A stretch of DNA of 64,000 nt, taken from SAR116 cluster bacterium AG-355-O21. Its GTDB lineage: Bacteria; Pseudomonadota; Alphaproteobacteria; Thalassobaculales; Thalassobaculaceae. The notes under the pieces were generated by a model. That model searched no databases, was not told where the DNA came from, and saw only the letters and a program-made list of their open reading frames with translations. Made by a program: the position numbers and the translations under genes. Where the stretch lies: the NCBI GenBank assembly GCA_003280605.1, contig QCEM01000004.1:1-64000 (forward strand), in the 5' to 3' direction. This document shows, piece after piece, positions 46,086-54,724 of this stretch. The first letter of the stretch is position 1, and each line of letters starts with the position of its first letter.

Positions 46086-48203
46086 TTGACCTTTCAGCTT
46101 AACATAATTCGTCAATTACGCCGTGAAATGGCCGAAGAAGGAGAGCGGTTGTCGCTTTGGCTGCCGGTTTTCTTGGCCATCGGGATCGGTTTATATTTTT
46201 CTCTCGGCCATGAACCACCGGCGGCGCTGATGGTTGCCGCCGGCTTGCTCGTCGTGGCACTGATATTTTTGGGCCGGTTTTGGGCCAGCTATGATGTTTA
46301 TGCCTTTGCCGTGGCCACCATTGTCCTTGGGATGGTTGTATCGTCGTGGTCGACGATGCGGGCGGCGGCGGCCATTCTTGAACATCCGGGCTGGTATGAC
46401 TTGAGCGGCCGGATCATCGCCATCAATCAGCACGGCAAGGGCATGCGGCTGTTGCTTGACCAGATTCAGCTTCGGTCCCTGCCGGCGGCGCAAACGCCGG
46501 TCCTGATCAGGGTCCGTGTGAGCAGTGCTGCAGCACCGTTCGGCGTCGGCGATAGGCTTCAAGGTCGCGGCCTGCTGCGGCCGCCGCCGCCACCTGTTAT
46601 GCCTGGTGCCTTTGACTTTCAGCGGAACGCTTATTTCAAAAAAATTGGCGCCATCGGTGTGCTGATCGGCACGCCTGAAATCACAGCCGCGGCAGCTGCG
46701 ACAGATTGGTTAACGATCATGAAGTTGACCATTGAGGACTGGCGGGTGACGGCGGCCGCACGGATCGACAAGCATTTATCGGCATCACCAAGCGCCGCAG
46801 TTGCCGCCGCTTTATTGGTGGGTAAACGCGGCGCTGTGAGCACCCAGACATGGGATCGGATCAGGGCTGCAGGTTTAGCGCACCTGCTGGCGATCTCGGG
46901 TCTTCATATGGGCATGGTGACAGGGTTTGTTTTCTTTTTCCTGCGCGCTTTGATGGCGATGTGGCCGCGACTGGCTTTGAACTGCGATATCAAAAAGATT
47001 GCCGGTTTTGGGGCGTTGCTGTGTGCGGTGTTGTATCTGGCACTCTCCGGCGCTGCACCACCGGCAGAGCGGGCATTCGTGATCGTCTTACTTGCCTTGC
47101 TTGGGGTTATGACGGATCGGCTTGCACTGTCTATGCGGTCTTTGGCGTTGGCCGCCAGCTTGCTGTTGGTGATCAGCCCGGAAATTTTGCTGGGCCCCAG
47201 CTTTCAAATGTCCTTTGCGGCGGCGACCGTGCTGGTGGCCCTTTATGAATCGCCGCAGTCGCTAAAACTGCGCCGCCGACAATCTGCCGGCAGCGGACCG
47301 CTGTGGTGGCGCATACTCATCTGGGTGTGTTGGTATTTCCTGTTACTGGCGCTGTCATCACTGGCGGCAAGTCTGGCGACGGCGCCTTTTGTTGGTTATC
47401 ACTTCCATGAAGTATCGATGGTCGGGGTGTTAGCGAATTTAATTGCCGTGCCGCTGACGGCGCTGTGGGTGATGCCGGCCGGTGTCGTGGTGTTGACCGC
47501 CATGCCTTTTGGTTTGGAAGCCTTGCCGCTCACCGTGATGGGATTTGGCATTGACGGCATTTTACTGCTGGCAGAAACGGTTGCTGCGTGGCCGCATGCG
47601 CTGCTGCGATTAGGTGCTTTGGGCGCCGGCGGGGTAATCATGTTCACCTTAGGCGGATTGTGGTTGCTGTTATGGACCCGGCGGCAACGCTTTTTGGGCA
47701 TTCCCGTGGCGGCTCTTGGTTTGCTCTGGGCGGCGGCGGCGCCGCCGCCGGATATTTTGGTGTCGGGGGATGGCCGGCTGGCCGCGGTGCGGTTAACCGG
47801 AACCCAGCATGCCATCGCTGTTTCAAGTGCCACGGCAGGTCGTTTCAGCCGCGAGAAATGGCGCCAAGCCTTGGGCATGGAACCGGCGGATGTGCGCCGT
47901 TTCAAAACCGCCGGTGAGGTGATTGACTGCGATAACCTGGGCTGCGTATTCCGCGCCGATAACACACTAATCGGCTTCAGCGATAACCCGGCCGGGCATG
48001 ATGACGACTGCCGGCAGTTGGATATTCTCATTTCACCGACTTTTCCGGTTTGGCAAAGCTGCGAGCGTCCTATCCTGGTGCTTGATAGCCGTGATTTATC
48101 GCGTGCCGGCGCGCATGCGATTTGGTTAAACAAAGGTGAATTTATCGTCCGCAGCGTTGCCGGCGAACGCGGCCGGCGGCCGTGGACGCGGCGCGATCGT
48201 TAA
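46086..48203 (+). CDS. comEC: ComEC/Rec2-family DNA-uptake channel protein
   Basis: ComEC-type proteins form the inner-membrane channel for single-stranded DNA in natural transformation. The 705-residue protein begins at TTG 46086, seven bases after GGGAGA; ATG 46128 is an alternative. It has an N-terminal two-helix and OB-like (DUF4131) region to about residue 190. The polytopic competence domain follows, with AGLAHLLAISGLHMGMVTGF as its signature and about eight further helices. The metallo-beta-lactamase nuclease domain found in longer ComEC proteins is absent, as is usual in alphaproteobacteria. No other competence genes are nearby. Confidence 0.92.
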   Translation: MTFQLNIIRQLRREMAEEGERLSLWLPVFLAIGIGLYFSLGHEPPAALMVAAGLLVVALIFLGRFWASYDVYAFAVATIVLGMVVSSWSTMRAAAAILEHPGWYDLSGRIIAINQHGKGMRLLLDQIQLRSLPAAQTPVLIRVRVSSAAAPFGVGDRLQGRGLLRPPPPPVMPGAFDFQRNAYFKKIGAIGVLIGTPEITAAAAATDWLTIMKLTIEDWRVTAAARIDKHLSASPSAAVAAALLVGKRGAVSTQTWDRIRAAGLAHLLAISGLHMGMVTGFVFFFLRALMAMWPRLALNCDIKKIAGFGALLCAVLYLALSGAAPPAERAFVIVLLALLGVMTDRLALSMRSLALAASLLLVISPEILLGPSFQMSFAAATVLVALYESPQSLKLRRRQSAGSGPLWWRILIWVCWYFLLLALSSLAASLATAPFVGYHFHEVSMVGVLANLIAVPLTALWVMPAGVVVLTAMPFGLEALPLTVMGFGIDGILLLAETVAAWPHALLRLGALGAGGVIMFTLGGLWLLLWTRRQRFLGIPVAALGLLWAAAAPPPDILVSGDGRLAAVRLTGTQHAIAVSSATAGRFSREKWRQALGMEPADVRRFKTAGEVIDCDNLGCVFRADNTLIGFSDNPAGHDDDCRQLDILISPTFPVWQSCERPILVLDSRDLSRAGAHAIWLNKGEFIVRSVAGERGRRPWTRRDR

Positions 48204-48300
48204 AAGCCGTCAACTGTGGTGGATAAAGACTGCCGCCGGCAGCGAATCCGAGTATGAACGTCTCAGCAACGGGTTATCCGCATAAGGGAGATCGCGGCCA

Positions 48301-49089
48301 ATGGATTGGCAGGACGACGGCATCATTTTATCGGCACGACGGCATGGGGAAAGTGGCGTTATTGCGGTGCTGCTGACCGAAAATCATGGCCGTCATGCCG
48401 GCATGGTGCGGGGCGGAACCTCAGCCACCAAACGAGGTATTCTGCAACCCGGCAATCGGGTGCGGGCGGAATGGCGCGGCCGGCTCGCCGAGCACTTGGG
48501 GGCTTTTGCCCTGGACCCAATGGTTGCCACAGCCGCGCAGGTGATGGATTCGCCCCTGAAACTCGCCGGCCTGTCAGCAGCGGCGGCGGTCGCCGAACAG
48601 AGCCTGCCGGAGCGGGAACCGCACCCGCGCGTCTACGACGGCTTTGCCGCCTTGATTACCACTCTTGGGATGGAGGAGTTGGGAATTGCCTGGGTTGCCG
48701 CTTATGTTCGCTGGGAGTTGGGCCTTTTGGCTGACCTTGGCTTTGGGCTGGAGCTTGAAAGCTGTGCCGCCACCGGCACGGTTGAGCAGTTAAGCTATGT
48801 AAGTCCGCGCAGCGGGCGAGCGGTATCGCGCAGCGCCGGTGCGCCGTATCACGACAAGCTGTTGTGTCTGCCGAAGTTTCTTGGTGGCACTGGTTTGGCG
48901 GTCGGTGATGGACAGCAAGATTTTGATGAAGATGCCAAGCTGCGCCATGATCTGGCCGCCGGATTGGCGCTGACAGGGTATTTCCTTGAGACCCATGTTT
49001 TTGGGGTTCATGGCCAAACATCGCCACCGGCACGGGCAAGATTTGTTGAAAGATTTAACCGATCCGATACAATATCCTGGGGAGTATAG
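48301..49089 (+). CDS. recO: DNA repair protein RecO
   Basis: RecO loads RecA on SSB-coated gaps together with RecR. The 262-residue protein has the N-terminal OB fold ([20 protein letters not shown], then RHAGMVRGG) and the helical C-terminal domain with [20 protein letters not shown]. The zinc-finger cysteines of some RecO proteins are not complete here, as in many alphaproteobacteria. It starts after AAGGGAGA. Its stop is five bases before the parC start. Confidence 0.92.
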   Translation: MDWQDDGIILSARRHGESGVIAVLLTENHGRHAGMVRGGTSATKRGILQPGNRVRAEWRGRLAEHLGAFALDPMVATAAQVMDSPLKLAGLSAAAAVAEQSLPEREPHPRVYDGFAALITTLGMEELGIAWVAAYVRWELGLLADLGFGLELESCAATGTVEQLSYVSPRSGRAVSRSAGAPYHDKLLCLPKFLGGTGLAVGDGQQDFDEDAKLRHDLAAGLALTGYFLETHVFGVHGQTSPPARARFVERFNRSDTISWGV

Positions 49090-49093
49090 AAAT

Positions 49094-51337
49094 ATGACCA
49101 CTACATTTGCCCCGGACAGTGCACCGGACATTCAGGACCGATCGCTCGCCGACGCCTTAAGCGAGCGCTACCTTGCCTATGCCTTATCAACCATCACCTC
49201 GCGGTCATTACCGGACGTGCGTGATGGCTTGAAGCCGGTGCACAGGCGGTTGCTGCATGCGATGCGGCAATTACGTTTAGGCCCGCGTGAGAGCTTCAAG
49301 AAATCGGCGCGGGTGGTTGGTGATGTCATGGGTAAGTATCATCCCCACGGTGATGCGGCGATTTATGACGCCATGGTGCGTTTGGCGCAGGAATTTGCGC
49401 AGCGTTATCCGCTGGTTGATGGCCAGGGTAATTTTGGCAATATTGACGGCGATAATGCCGCTGCCATGCGCTACACCGAAGCACGCATGACAGCGGTGGC
49501 GGAACGCCTGCTTGAGGGTATCGACGAGGATGCCGTGAATTTTCGACCGACCTATGATGGCTCGGACGAAGAACCTATGGTGCTGCCGGCAAATTTTCCA
49601 AATCTATTAGCCAATGGTGCCCAGGGGATCGCCGTCGGCATGGCAACCTCAATTCCGCCGCATAATGTTGATGAAATTTGTGCGGCGTTATTACATTTGA
49701 TTAAGCATCCAGGGGCAGCCGTCGAAACCTTAACAGAACTTGTCCAAGGACCTGATTTCCCCACCGGCGGCGTGCTGGTGGAACCTCAAAGTTCAATCAC
49801 CGAGGCTTATCGGACAGGTCGCGGTGGCTTTCGCCTGCGGGCACGCTGGGAGATTGAGAAGGGCAAGGCCGGCACCTATCAGATCGTTGTCACAGAGATC
49901 CCATATCAGGTACAAAAATCCCGGGTGGTTGAGAAAATCGCCGAGTTACTAAACGCCCGTAAATTGCTGATGCTGGCCGATGTTCGAGACGAGTCGGCGG
50001 CGGATATTCGCTTGGTGTTGGAGCCCAAAAGCCGAAACGTCGATGCTGCCGTGCTGATGGAAAGCTTGTTCCGGCAGACTGACCTTGAAACCCGCATATC
50101 GCTCAATATGAACGTCCTGGATAGTGATGGTGTGCCGCGGGTGATGCCGCTTCGAGGTTGCCTGCAAGCATACTTAGACCATCGCCATCAGGTCTTGGTC
50201 CGCCGCTCGCAACACCGTCTTGGGAAAATTGAACATCGCCTTGAAGTGCTGGCCGGCTATTTGATCGCCTATCTCAATATCGATGAGGTGATTCGCATAA
50301 TCCGCGAAGAAGATCATCCGAAAGCCGAGATGATGCAGCGTTTTGAGCTGACCGATGTGCAGGCAGAAGCAGTTTTAAATATGCGCCTGCGGGCCTTGCG
50401 AAAGCTGGAAGAAATCGAAATTCGCAAAGAGTTCGAGAAGCTCACGGCTGAACGCGACGATCTGCAGGATTTACTTGCCGATGAGCCACGCCGTTGGAAG
50501 GTGATCGGTCAAGAGATCCGCGCGCTGCGCAAGGATTTTTCGGTGACCACCGAGCTTGGTCGCCGGCGCACCGATATCGGTGCCCCGCCAAGCGATATTG
50601 TGGTGCCGCTGGAAGCGACGATTGAACGTGAACCTGTGACCATTGTGTGCTCGGAAAAGGGCTGGGTGCGGGCGATGCGCGGGCATGTCGGCGCAGATGT
50701 TGACATAAAGTACAAAGAAGGTGACGGGCCGCGCTTTAAATTTTACGCCGAAACCACGGACAAGATCTTATTGTTTGCAACCGACGGGCGGTTTTACACC
50801 ATTGGCGCCGATAAGTTACCGGGCGGTCGCGGCAATGGCGAGCCGCTGCGCCTGCTGATTGATCTTGGGGACCGCGAAGATATCGTCACCCTTGGGGTTT
50901 TTAAGGCCGATGAGAAGCTTTTGGTCGCCAGTGATGATGGCCGCGGTTTCCTGGTGGCGGCCAAGGATGTGATCGCACAAACAAAAAATGGGAAGCAGGT
51001 CTTGAATCCTGCAGATGGCGCCAAAGCGGCGGTGTGTTTGCCGGTTAAGGCTGACGATGATCATTTGGCCGTAGTTGGCACGAATCGCAAATTGCTGATT
51101 TTCGCACTCACTGAATTGCCGGAAATGACTCGCGGCAAAGGGGTCATCCTGCAGCGTTATAAAACCGGCGGCAAACTTGCCGACATTAAAGCGATTCGCT
51201 TAGCCGACGGGTTAACATGGACCTTGCAGGGAGGGCGAAACCGGACCGAGGCAAATGTCATCGAATGGCTTGGCAAACGTGCCAGCGCCGGTCGCCTGCC
51301 ACCGAACGGCTTTCCGCGGCCCCCGCGTTTTACCTGA
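49094..51337 (+). CDS. parC: DNA topoisomerase IV subunit A
   Basis: ParC with ParE decatenates replicated chromosomes. ATG 49094 with GGGGAG upstream gives 747 residues. The breakage-reunion domain has [19 protein letters not shown] and the active-site Tyr in [10 protein letters not shown]. The C-terminal beta-pinwheel is shorter than that of GyrA and lacks the GyrA box, supporting ParC. The quinolone-determining segment reads [12 protein letters not shown], so the position of E. coli Ser80 is Ala and that of Glu84 is Asp. This is not unusual in the class but implies naturally low quinolone sensitivity of this subunit. It converges with the CoA-transferase gene. Confidence 0.95.
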   Translation: MTTTFAPDSAPDIQDRSLADALSERYLAYALSTITSRSLPDVRDGLKPVHRRLLHAMRQLRLGPRESFKKSARVVGDVMGKYHPHGDAAIYDAMVRLAQEFAQRYPLVDGQGNFGNIDGDNAAAMRYTEARMTAVAERLLEGIDEDAVNFRPTYDGSDEEPMVLPANFPNLLANGAQGIAVGMATSIPPHNVDEICAALLHLIKHPGAAVETLTELVQGPDFPTGGVLVEPQSSITEAYRTGRGGFRLRARWEIEKGKAGTYQIVVTEIPYQVQKSRVVEKIAELLNARKLLMLADVRDESAADIRLVLEPKSRNVDAAVLMESLFRQTDLETRISLNMNVLDSDGVPRVMPLRGCLQAYLDHRHQVLVRRSQHRLGKIEHRLEVLAGYLIAYLNIDEVIRIIREEDHPKAEMMQRFELTDVQAEAVLNMRLRALRKLEEIEIRKEFEKLTAERDDLQDLLADEPRRWKVIGQEIRALRKDFSVTTELGRRRTDIGAPPSDIVVPLEATIEREPVTIVCSEKGWVRAMRGHVGADVDIKYKEGDGPRFKFYAETTDKILLFATDGRFYTIGADKLPGGRGNGEPLRLLIDLGDREDIVTLGVFKADEKLLVASDDGRGFLVAAKDVIAQTKNGKQVLNPADGAKAAVCLPVKADDDHLAVVGTNRKLLIFALTELPEMTRGKGVILQRYKTGGKLADIKAIRLADGLTWTLQGGRNRTEANVIEWLGKRASAGRLPPNGFPRPPRFT

Positions 51338-51366
51338 TCGGACCGCTGACGGCGGGGCCGGGATGG

Positions 51367-52494
51367 TTATTGCGAGCCGAAAAAATAGCTGTTATGGGCG
51401 CCGAGCGCCGGTGCCGGCCCCCGTGGCTTAACCACTGCATTATCAAAACGATAGGGGGCCATGCTCACCTGAAATGTGCCGGCGCTGTCCTCCACATCGG
51501 CCATCACGCCGCGATAGATGCTTTGTGGGTCGGCAATTGCCTCGCTGACTTGTCGATAGCGAGAACACGGCACTCCTGCCGCCACTAAAATATCCTCACA
51601 TTCCCTGGCCGAGCGTTGCAATGTCCAGCTGTCCATGGCCTCGTATAAGGCATCCCAATTGTCCCGGCGGGCAAGTGCCGTCGCAAAACGCGGATCGCTG
51701 ATCCAATCCTCATGGCCCATCGCCCGGGCCATTTCCTCAAAATTTTTCTGGGTAATCGGGGTGATAATGACAAACCCGTCCTTGGCTTGCGACGGGCCAT
51801 AAAAATTGCGTTTTTCAGGCTGTGGAAACTGTGCGAATTGACACTCGATCAACAACAGATTGATCATGCAATCCATCAGGGCGACATCAACAAAACAGCC
51901 CTTGCCGTGTTTTAATTGGCCGATAATCGCCGTTTGAATAGCCCCAAAGGCATGACTTGCGGCCAATACATCGGCGATGAAAATACCGTTCTTGGGCGGT
52001 TTGTTCACCTCTGTTTGACTTTCCATCATGGCCAAATCATAGCCACTGCCGGCGTGTACCATCGGCGCATAAGCAGGTTCATGTGCCCTTGGGCCCGATT
52101 GCCCGAAGCCAGATATTGCGCAGTAAATCAGTTTTGGATTGCGTGCCGCCAGGGTTGCGTAATCAAGCCCGAGGCGGCGCATGACTCCGGGGCGGTAATT
52201 TTCGACGACAATGTCGGCGGTATCAATCAAAGACAAAATGCGGCTGTGATCGGCGGCGTCTTTTAAGTCTAAGACAATGCTTTTTTTGCCGGCGTTTAAC
52301 TGCCCAAAATAGCTGCTTTGACCATCACGCATTGGCGGCGTCGTGCGCATGTGATCACCGCCGGCCGTTTCCACCTTTATCACCTCGGCGCCGCAGTCGG
52401 ACAAATGGCGGGTGCATAGGGGCCCGGCAATAATGGTCGTGAAATCAATGACTCGTAGGCCGGCAAGCGGCCCCTCAGCGGCGACAGTCGTCAT
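51367..52494 (-). CDS. CaiB/BaiF-family (family III) CoA-transferase
   Basis: Family III enzymes move CoA between carboxylic acids through an Asp-bound intermediate. The 375-residue protein has LRVIDFTTIIAGPLCTRHLSD, VIKVETAGGDHMR and VVENYRPGVMRRLGLDY at the N-terminus. Asp175 in GIFIADVLAASHAFGA fits the catalytic Asp of formyl-CoA transferase. The substrate pair is unknown. It lies 21 bases after the FAH-family gene on the same strand, so the two likely form an operon that activates and breaks down an organic acid. Confidence 0.9.
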   Translation of the reverse strand: MTTVAAEGPLAGLRVIDFTTIIAGPLCTRHLSDCGAEVIKVETAGGDHMRTTPPMRDGQSSYFGQLNAGKKSIVLDLKDAADHSRILSLIDTADIVVENYRPGVMRRLGLDYATLAARNPKLIYCAISGFGQSGPRAHEPAYAPMVHAGSGYDLAMMESQTEVNKPPKNGIFIADVLAASHAFGAIQTAIIGQLKHGKGCFVDVALMDCMINLLLIECQFAQFPQPEKRNFYGPSQAKDGFVIITPITQKNFEEMARAMGHEDWISDPRFATALARRDNWDALYEAMDSWTLQRSARECEDILVAAGVPCSRYRQVSEAIADPQSIYRGVMADVEDSAGTFQVSMAPYRFDNAVVKPRGPAPALGAHNSYFFGSQ

Positions 52495-52515
52495 TTCTTG
52501 CGTTCCTTTAAACTC

Positions 52516-53448
52516 TTATGTGTCGGCGTATTTGCCGGTTAACTGCGGGGTAAACGGCCCTGGTAGGCCTTTTTCGGCATGTTCTAAACGGGTGTCGCGC
52601 CCCCAAGTGCGCTGCAATGGATCACTGACAGAAATTGCCAATCGGCCAAGGCCGGCAATCTCCAGTTCCACCTTGTCACCGTCTTGAAAACTGTTCAAAC
52701 CACGATGATTGGTGCCGGTGGCCAAGATATCACCTGGCTCAAGGGTGTGAATGGCGCTCACCCAAGAAATCGATGTCGGGATGTTATGGGCCATATCGTC
52801 GGTGTTGAAGTCTTGTTTCAAAATGCCGTTGACCCACAGCCGAACCTGCAGGTTTTGCGGATTTGAAATTTCATCGGCAGTAACCAAAAATGGCCCCATG
52901 GGGGCAAAGCCGTCACGCGACTTAGCTTGAAAAAAGACATTGTTCATGGGCGGCAGGCCGCGTGCGGAGCCATCAATGAAGTTCATATATCCAAAAACAT
53001 GCGCCATGGCGTCGGCAGGATCGATATTGCGTGCCGGCTTGCCGATAACGACAGCTAACTCAGCCTCGCCTTCGAAAATTTTCGCCGGTGCATCCGGCAG
53101 CACCATGGTGTCACCTGGGCCGATAACGGCGCTTGGGCTTTTGTGGAAACCATTGATCGGCGCCGGTTCCGCCAAGGTGCCGTCTTCCATGTAATTCACG
53201 GCCATGCAGTCAATCTGCCGGGGCCGGGGAATCGGCGGCAACAACTTCACGTCGGCTAACGGCAGAGCCGGGCCCGTCTCAAGGGCGGCGGCTAAGGGGC
53301 CTTTCATGGCCTCAAATTCAGCGATAACGGCGAGGATCAAATCCTGGCGATCACGGTGCGGTAAGCTGCCGGCGACGGCGGTTAAATCAACAACCCCCTG
53401 GTCACGCAACGCCCCCAGTCGATAATCGTTAAAATAGACAAGCTTCAT
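52516..53448 (-). CDS. Fumarylacetoacetate hydrolase (FAH)-family protein
   Basis: FAH-family enzymes hydrolyse, decarboxylate or isomerise 2-oxo or 2,4-dioxo acids using a divalent metal. The 310-residue protein has an N-terminal SH3-like part and the FAH core from about residue 80. The metal-binding Glu residues lie in IFEGEAELAVVIG and an Asp in YMNFIDGSARG. GDILATGTNHRG is the usual C-terminal loop. The usual NDVSARD segment is altered to IDGSARG. The precise reaction is not assignable. It is upstream partner of the CoA-transferase and is divergent from the SDR gene, with 108 bases between them. Confidence 0.87.
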   Translation of the reverse strand: MKLVYFNDYRLGALRDQGVVDLTAVAGSLPHRDRQDLILAVIAEFEAMKGPLAAALETGPALPLADVKLLPPIPRPRQIDCMAVNYMEDGTLAEPAPINGFHKSPSAVIGPGDTMVLPDAPAKIFEGEAELAVVIGKPARNIDPADAMAHVFGYMNFIDGSARGLPPMNNVFFQAKSRDGFAPMGPFLVTADEISNPQNLQVRLWVNGILKQDFNTDDMAHNIPTSISWVSAIHTLEPGDILATGTNHRGLNSFQDGDKVELEIAGLGRLAISVSDPLQRTWGRDTRLEHAEKGLPGPFTPQLTGKYADT

Positions 53449-53556
53449 GTCGTCGCTGCTCCTAAATCAATGTTGGCCGGGCCACCTGCTGTCGGCTAGT
53501 CTATTACAGCTGGTTATTATTTCACCTTCAGCGCACCAAATCCCAGGAGATTCTGT

Positions 53557-54339
53557 ATGCAGCTAAATCTGACTGATAAAACCGTTCTGATTAGCGGTGG
53601 ATCCAAAGGCATTGGCTTCGCGGTTGCAACGGCATTTGCAGAGGAAGGGGCGCATGTGCATCTGGTCTCACGAAGCTCTGACGATCTGGCCGCCGCCGCA
53701 GAAAGTTTGCGCCGACGCTATCAAGTCGATGTTCAATTTTCTGCCCTCGATTTATCGGACAGCAGCAACATCAACCATCTCCTTGAAGCCTGTCCCAACC
53801 CCGATATCTTGGTCAATAATGCGGGCGCGATTCCGGCGGGAAATCTGCAAGCAGTGGACGAGGAAACCTGGCGAGCCGCTTGGGATCTGAAGGTTTTTGG
53901 CTATATCAACATGACTCGCGCCTATATGGCGATGATGTTGGCTCGCGGTCAAGGTGTGATCGTAAATGTGGTTGGCCTGGCCGGGGTTCGGATGGATGCA
54001 GGCTATGTCTGTGGCTCGACGGGAAACGCCTCGCTGGATGCCTTTACACGGGCCGTCGGTTCAAATTCGATTGACCAGGGGGTGCGGGTGCTGGGCGTCC
54101 ATCCAGGGGCCGTTCAGACCGACCGGATCATTAACTTGATGAGAACACGGGCCGCGGCCGACGGCAAAAACCCCGACGATTGGGCCGACTACCTTAGCAA
54201 CTTGCCGCTAAGCCGTGCGATTGAGCCGCAAGAGGTTGCTGACCTGGTGCTGTTTTTGGCCTCTGAGCGGGCCTCGTACTTATCCGGTATTATGATCCCC
54301 ATGGATGGCGGCATGAGCAATCGGGCAAGTGCATTTTAA
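53557..54339 (+). CDS. Atypical short-chain dehydrogenase/reductase lacking the catalytic tetrad
   Basis: This 260-residue SDR-fold protein starts at ATG 53557 after CAGGAG. The NAD(P)-binding SGGSKGIGFAVA and the NNAG motif (DILVNNAGAI) are intact, as is the C-terminal SGIMIPMDGGM. The catalytic residues are missing: the helix Asn is Lys112, the Ser strand reads VNVVGLAG (Val139-Gly140), and the YxxxK segment reads GSTGN (Gly153 and Asn157). A subgroup of SDRs with this degenerate pattern exists, often near CoA-ester metabolism. It may bind a dinucleotide without classical catalysis. It is followed by tRNA-His. Confidence 0.88.
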   Translation: MQLNLTDKTVLISGGSKGIGFAVATAFAEEGAHVHLVSRSSDDLAAAAESLRRRYQVDVQFSALDLSDSSNINHLLEACPNPDILVNNAGAIPAGNLQAVDEETWRAAWDLKVFGYINMTRAYMAMMLARGQGVIVNVVGLAGVRMDAGYVCGSTGNASLDAFTRAVGSNSIDQGVRVLGVHPGAVQTDRIINLMRTRAAADGKNPDDWADYLSNLPLSRAIEPQEVADLVLFLASERASYLSGIMIPMDGGMSNRASAF

Positions 54340-54380
54340 AAAAATCTTGATCGCTGTCCGGACCCGGTGTGATTGCGCTG

Positions 54381-54409
54381 TTGACGCTCTGGAAGGCTTG
54401 CATTAACAA
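54381..54409 (+). promoter_or_regulatory. Candidate sigma-70 promoter for tRNA-His
   Basis: TTGACG (54381-54386) and TAACAA (54404-54409) are 17 bases apart. Transcription would start near 54416, seven bases before the mature tRNA 5' end. Confidence 0.55.
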
Positions 54410-54422
54410 GACCGTTCTTTGT

Positions 54423-54500
54423 GGCGGGTGTAGCTCAGTCGGTTAGAGCGCTTGGTTGTGGCCCATGAGGTCGCCGGTTCAAGTCCGGTCACTCGCCCCA
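54423..54500 (+). tRNA. tRNA-His (anticodon GTG)
   Basis: A complete cloverleaf folds with encoded CCA. The extra G(-1) pairs with C73, the identity element of bacterial tRNA-His. The acceptor pairs GCGGGTG with CACTCGC (one G-U). The anticodon loop is TTGTGGC. The anticodon stem has a T28-T42 mismatch. A seven-T run follows directly after CCA and may end the transcript. Confidence 0.95.
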
Positions 54501-54514
54501 CTTTTTTTCCGGCG

Positions 54515-54574
54515 GATTGCACGGTAAATTTTACCGCCGTTCGCAATCTTGGTGGTCCAACTTTGGACAACCAA
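54515..54574 (+). other. Two abutting hairpins between tRNA-His and larA
   Basis: The first hairpin (54515-54548) has an outer GATTGC/GCAATC stem and an inner CGGTAAA/TTTACCG stem. The second (54549-54574) begins at the very next base, with TTGGTGGTCCA and TGGACAACCAA pairing over 11 positions with one mismatch and a four-base loop. No U-run follows. The remaining 150 bases up to larA show nothing else clear. It could be a structured leader of the larACE transcript or a tRNA 3' processing element. Confidence 0.5.
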
Positions 54575-54724
54575 AGCCGGGGAAAAGAGTGTTTGCCGCA
54601 CGCAATCCCTGATGCATTGCCGATCTGCCTTAAAACACGCCGTTAAAATGCGGTTGGACGCTTTCCATTTGTGTTCCCTGCGGGCATGATGGCCATTGAA
54701 TTTCTGTCACATTGGAATGCAGCA

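Noticed and set aside
47399-48133. Long open frame antisense to comEC (244 codons)
   Set aside because: Composition-driven shadow of a GC-rich membrane protein gene, with no recognisable motif.
49300-49400. ParC Ser80 position is Ala, suggesting acquired quinolone resistance
   Set aside because: This residue is naturally variable in alphaproteobacterial ParC, so it is not evidence of selection.
51338-51366. Terminator between parC and the CoA-transferase gene
   Set aside because: Only a four-pair GC stem with no U-run can be drawn.
54501-54724. Nickel/cobalt riboswitch ahead of larA
   Set aside because: The hairpins do not show the four-way-junction motif I know for the NiCo riboswitch, so only an unnamed structure is reported.
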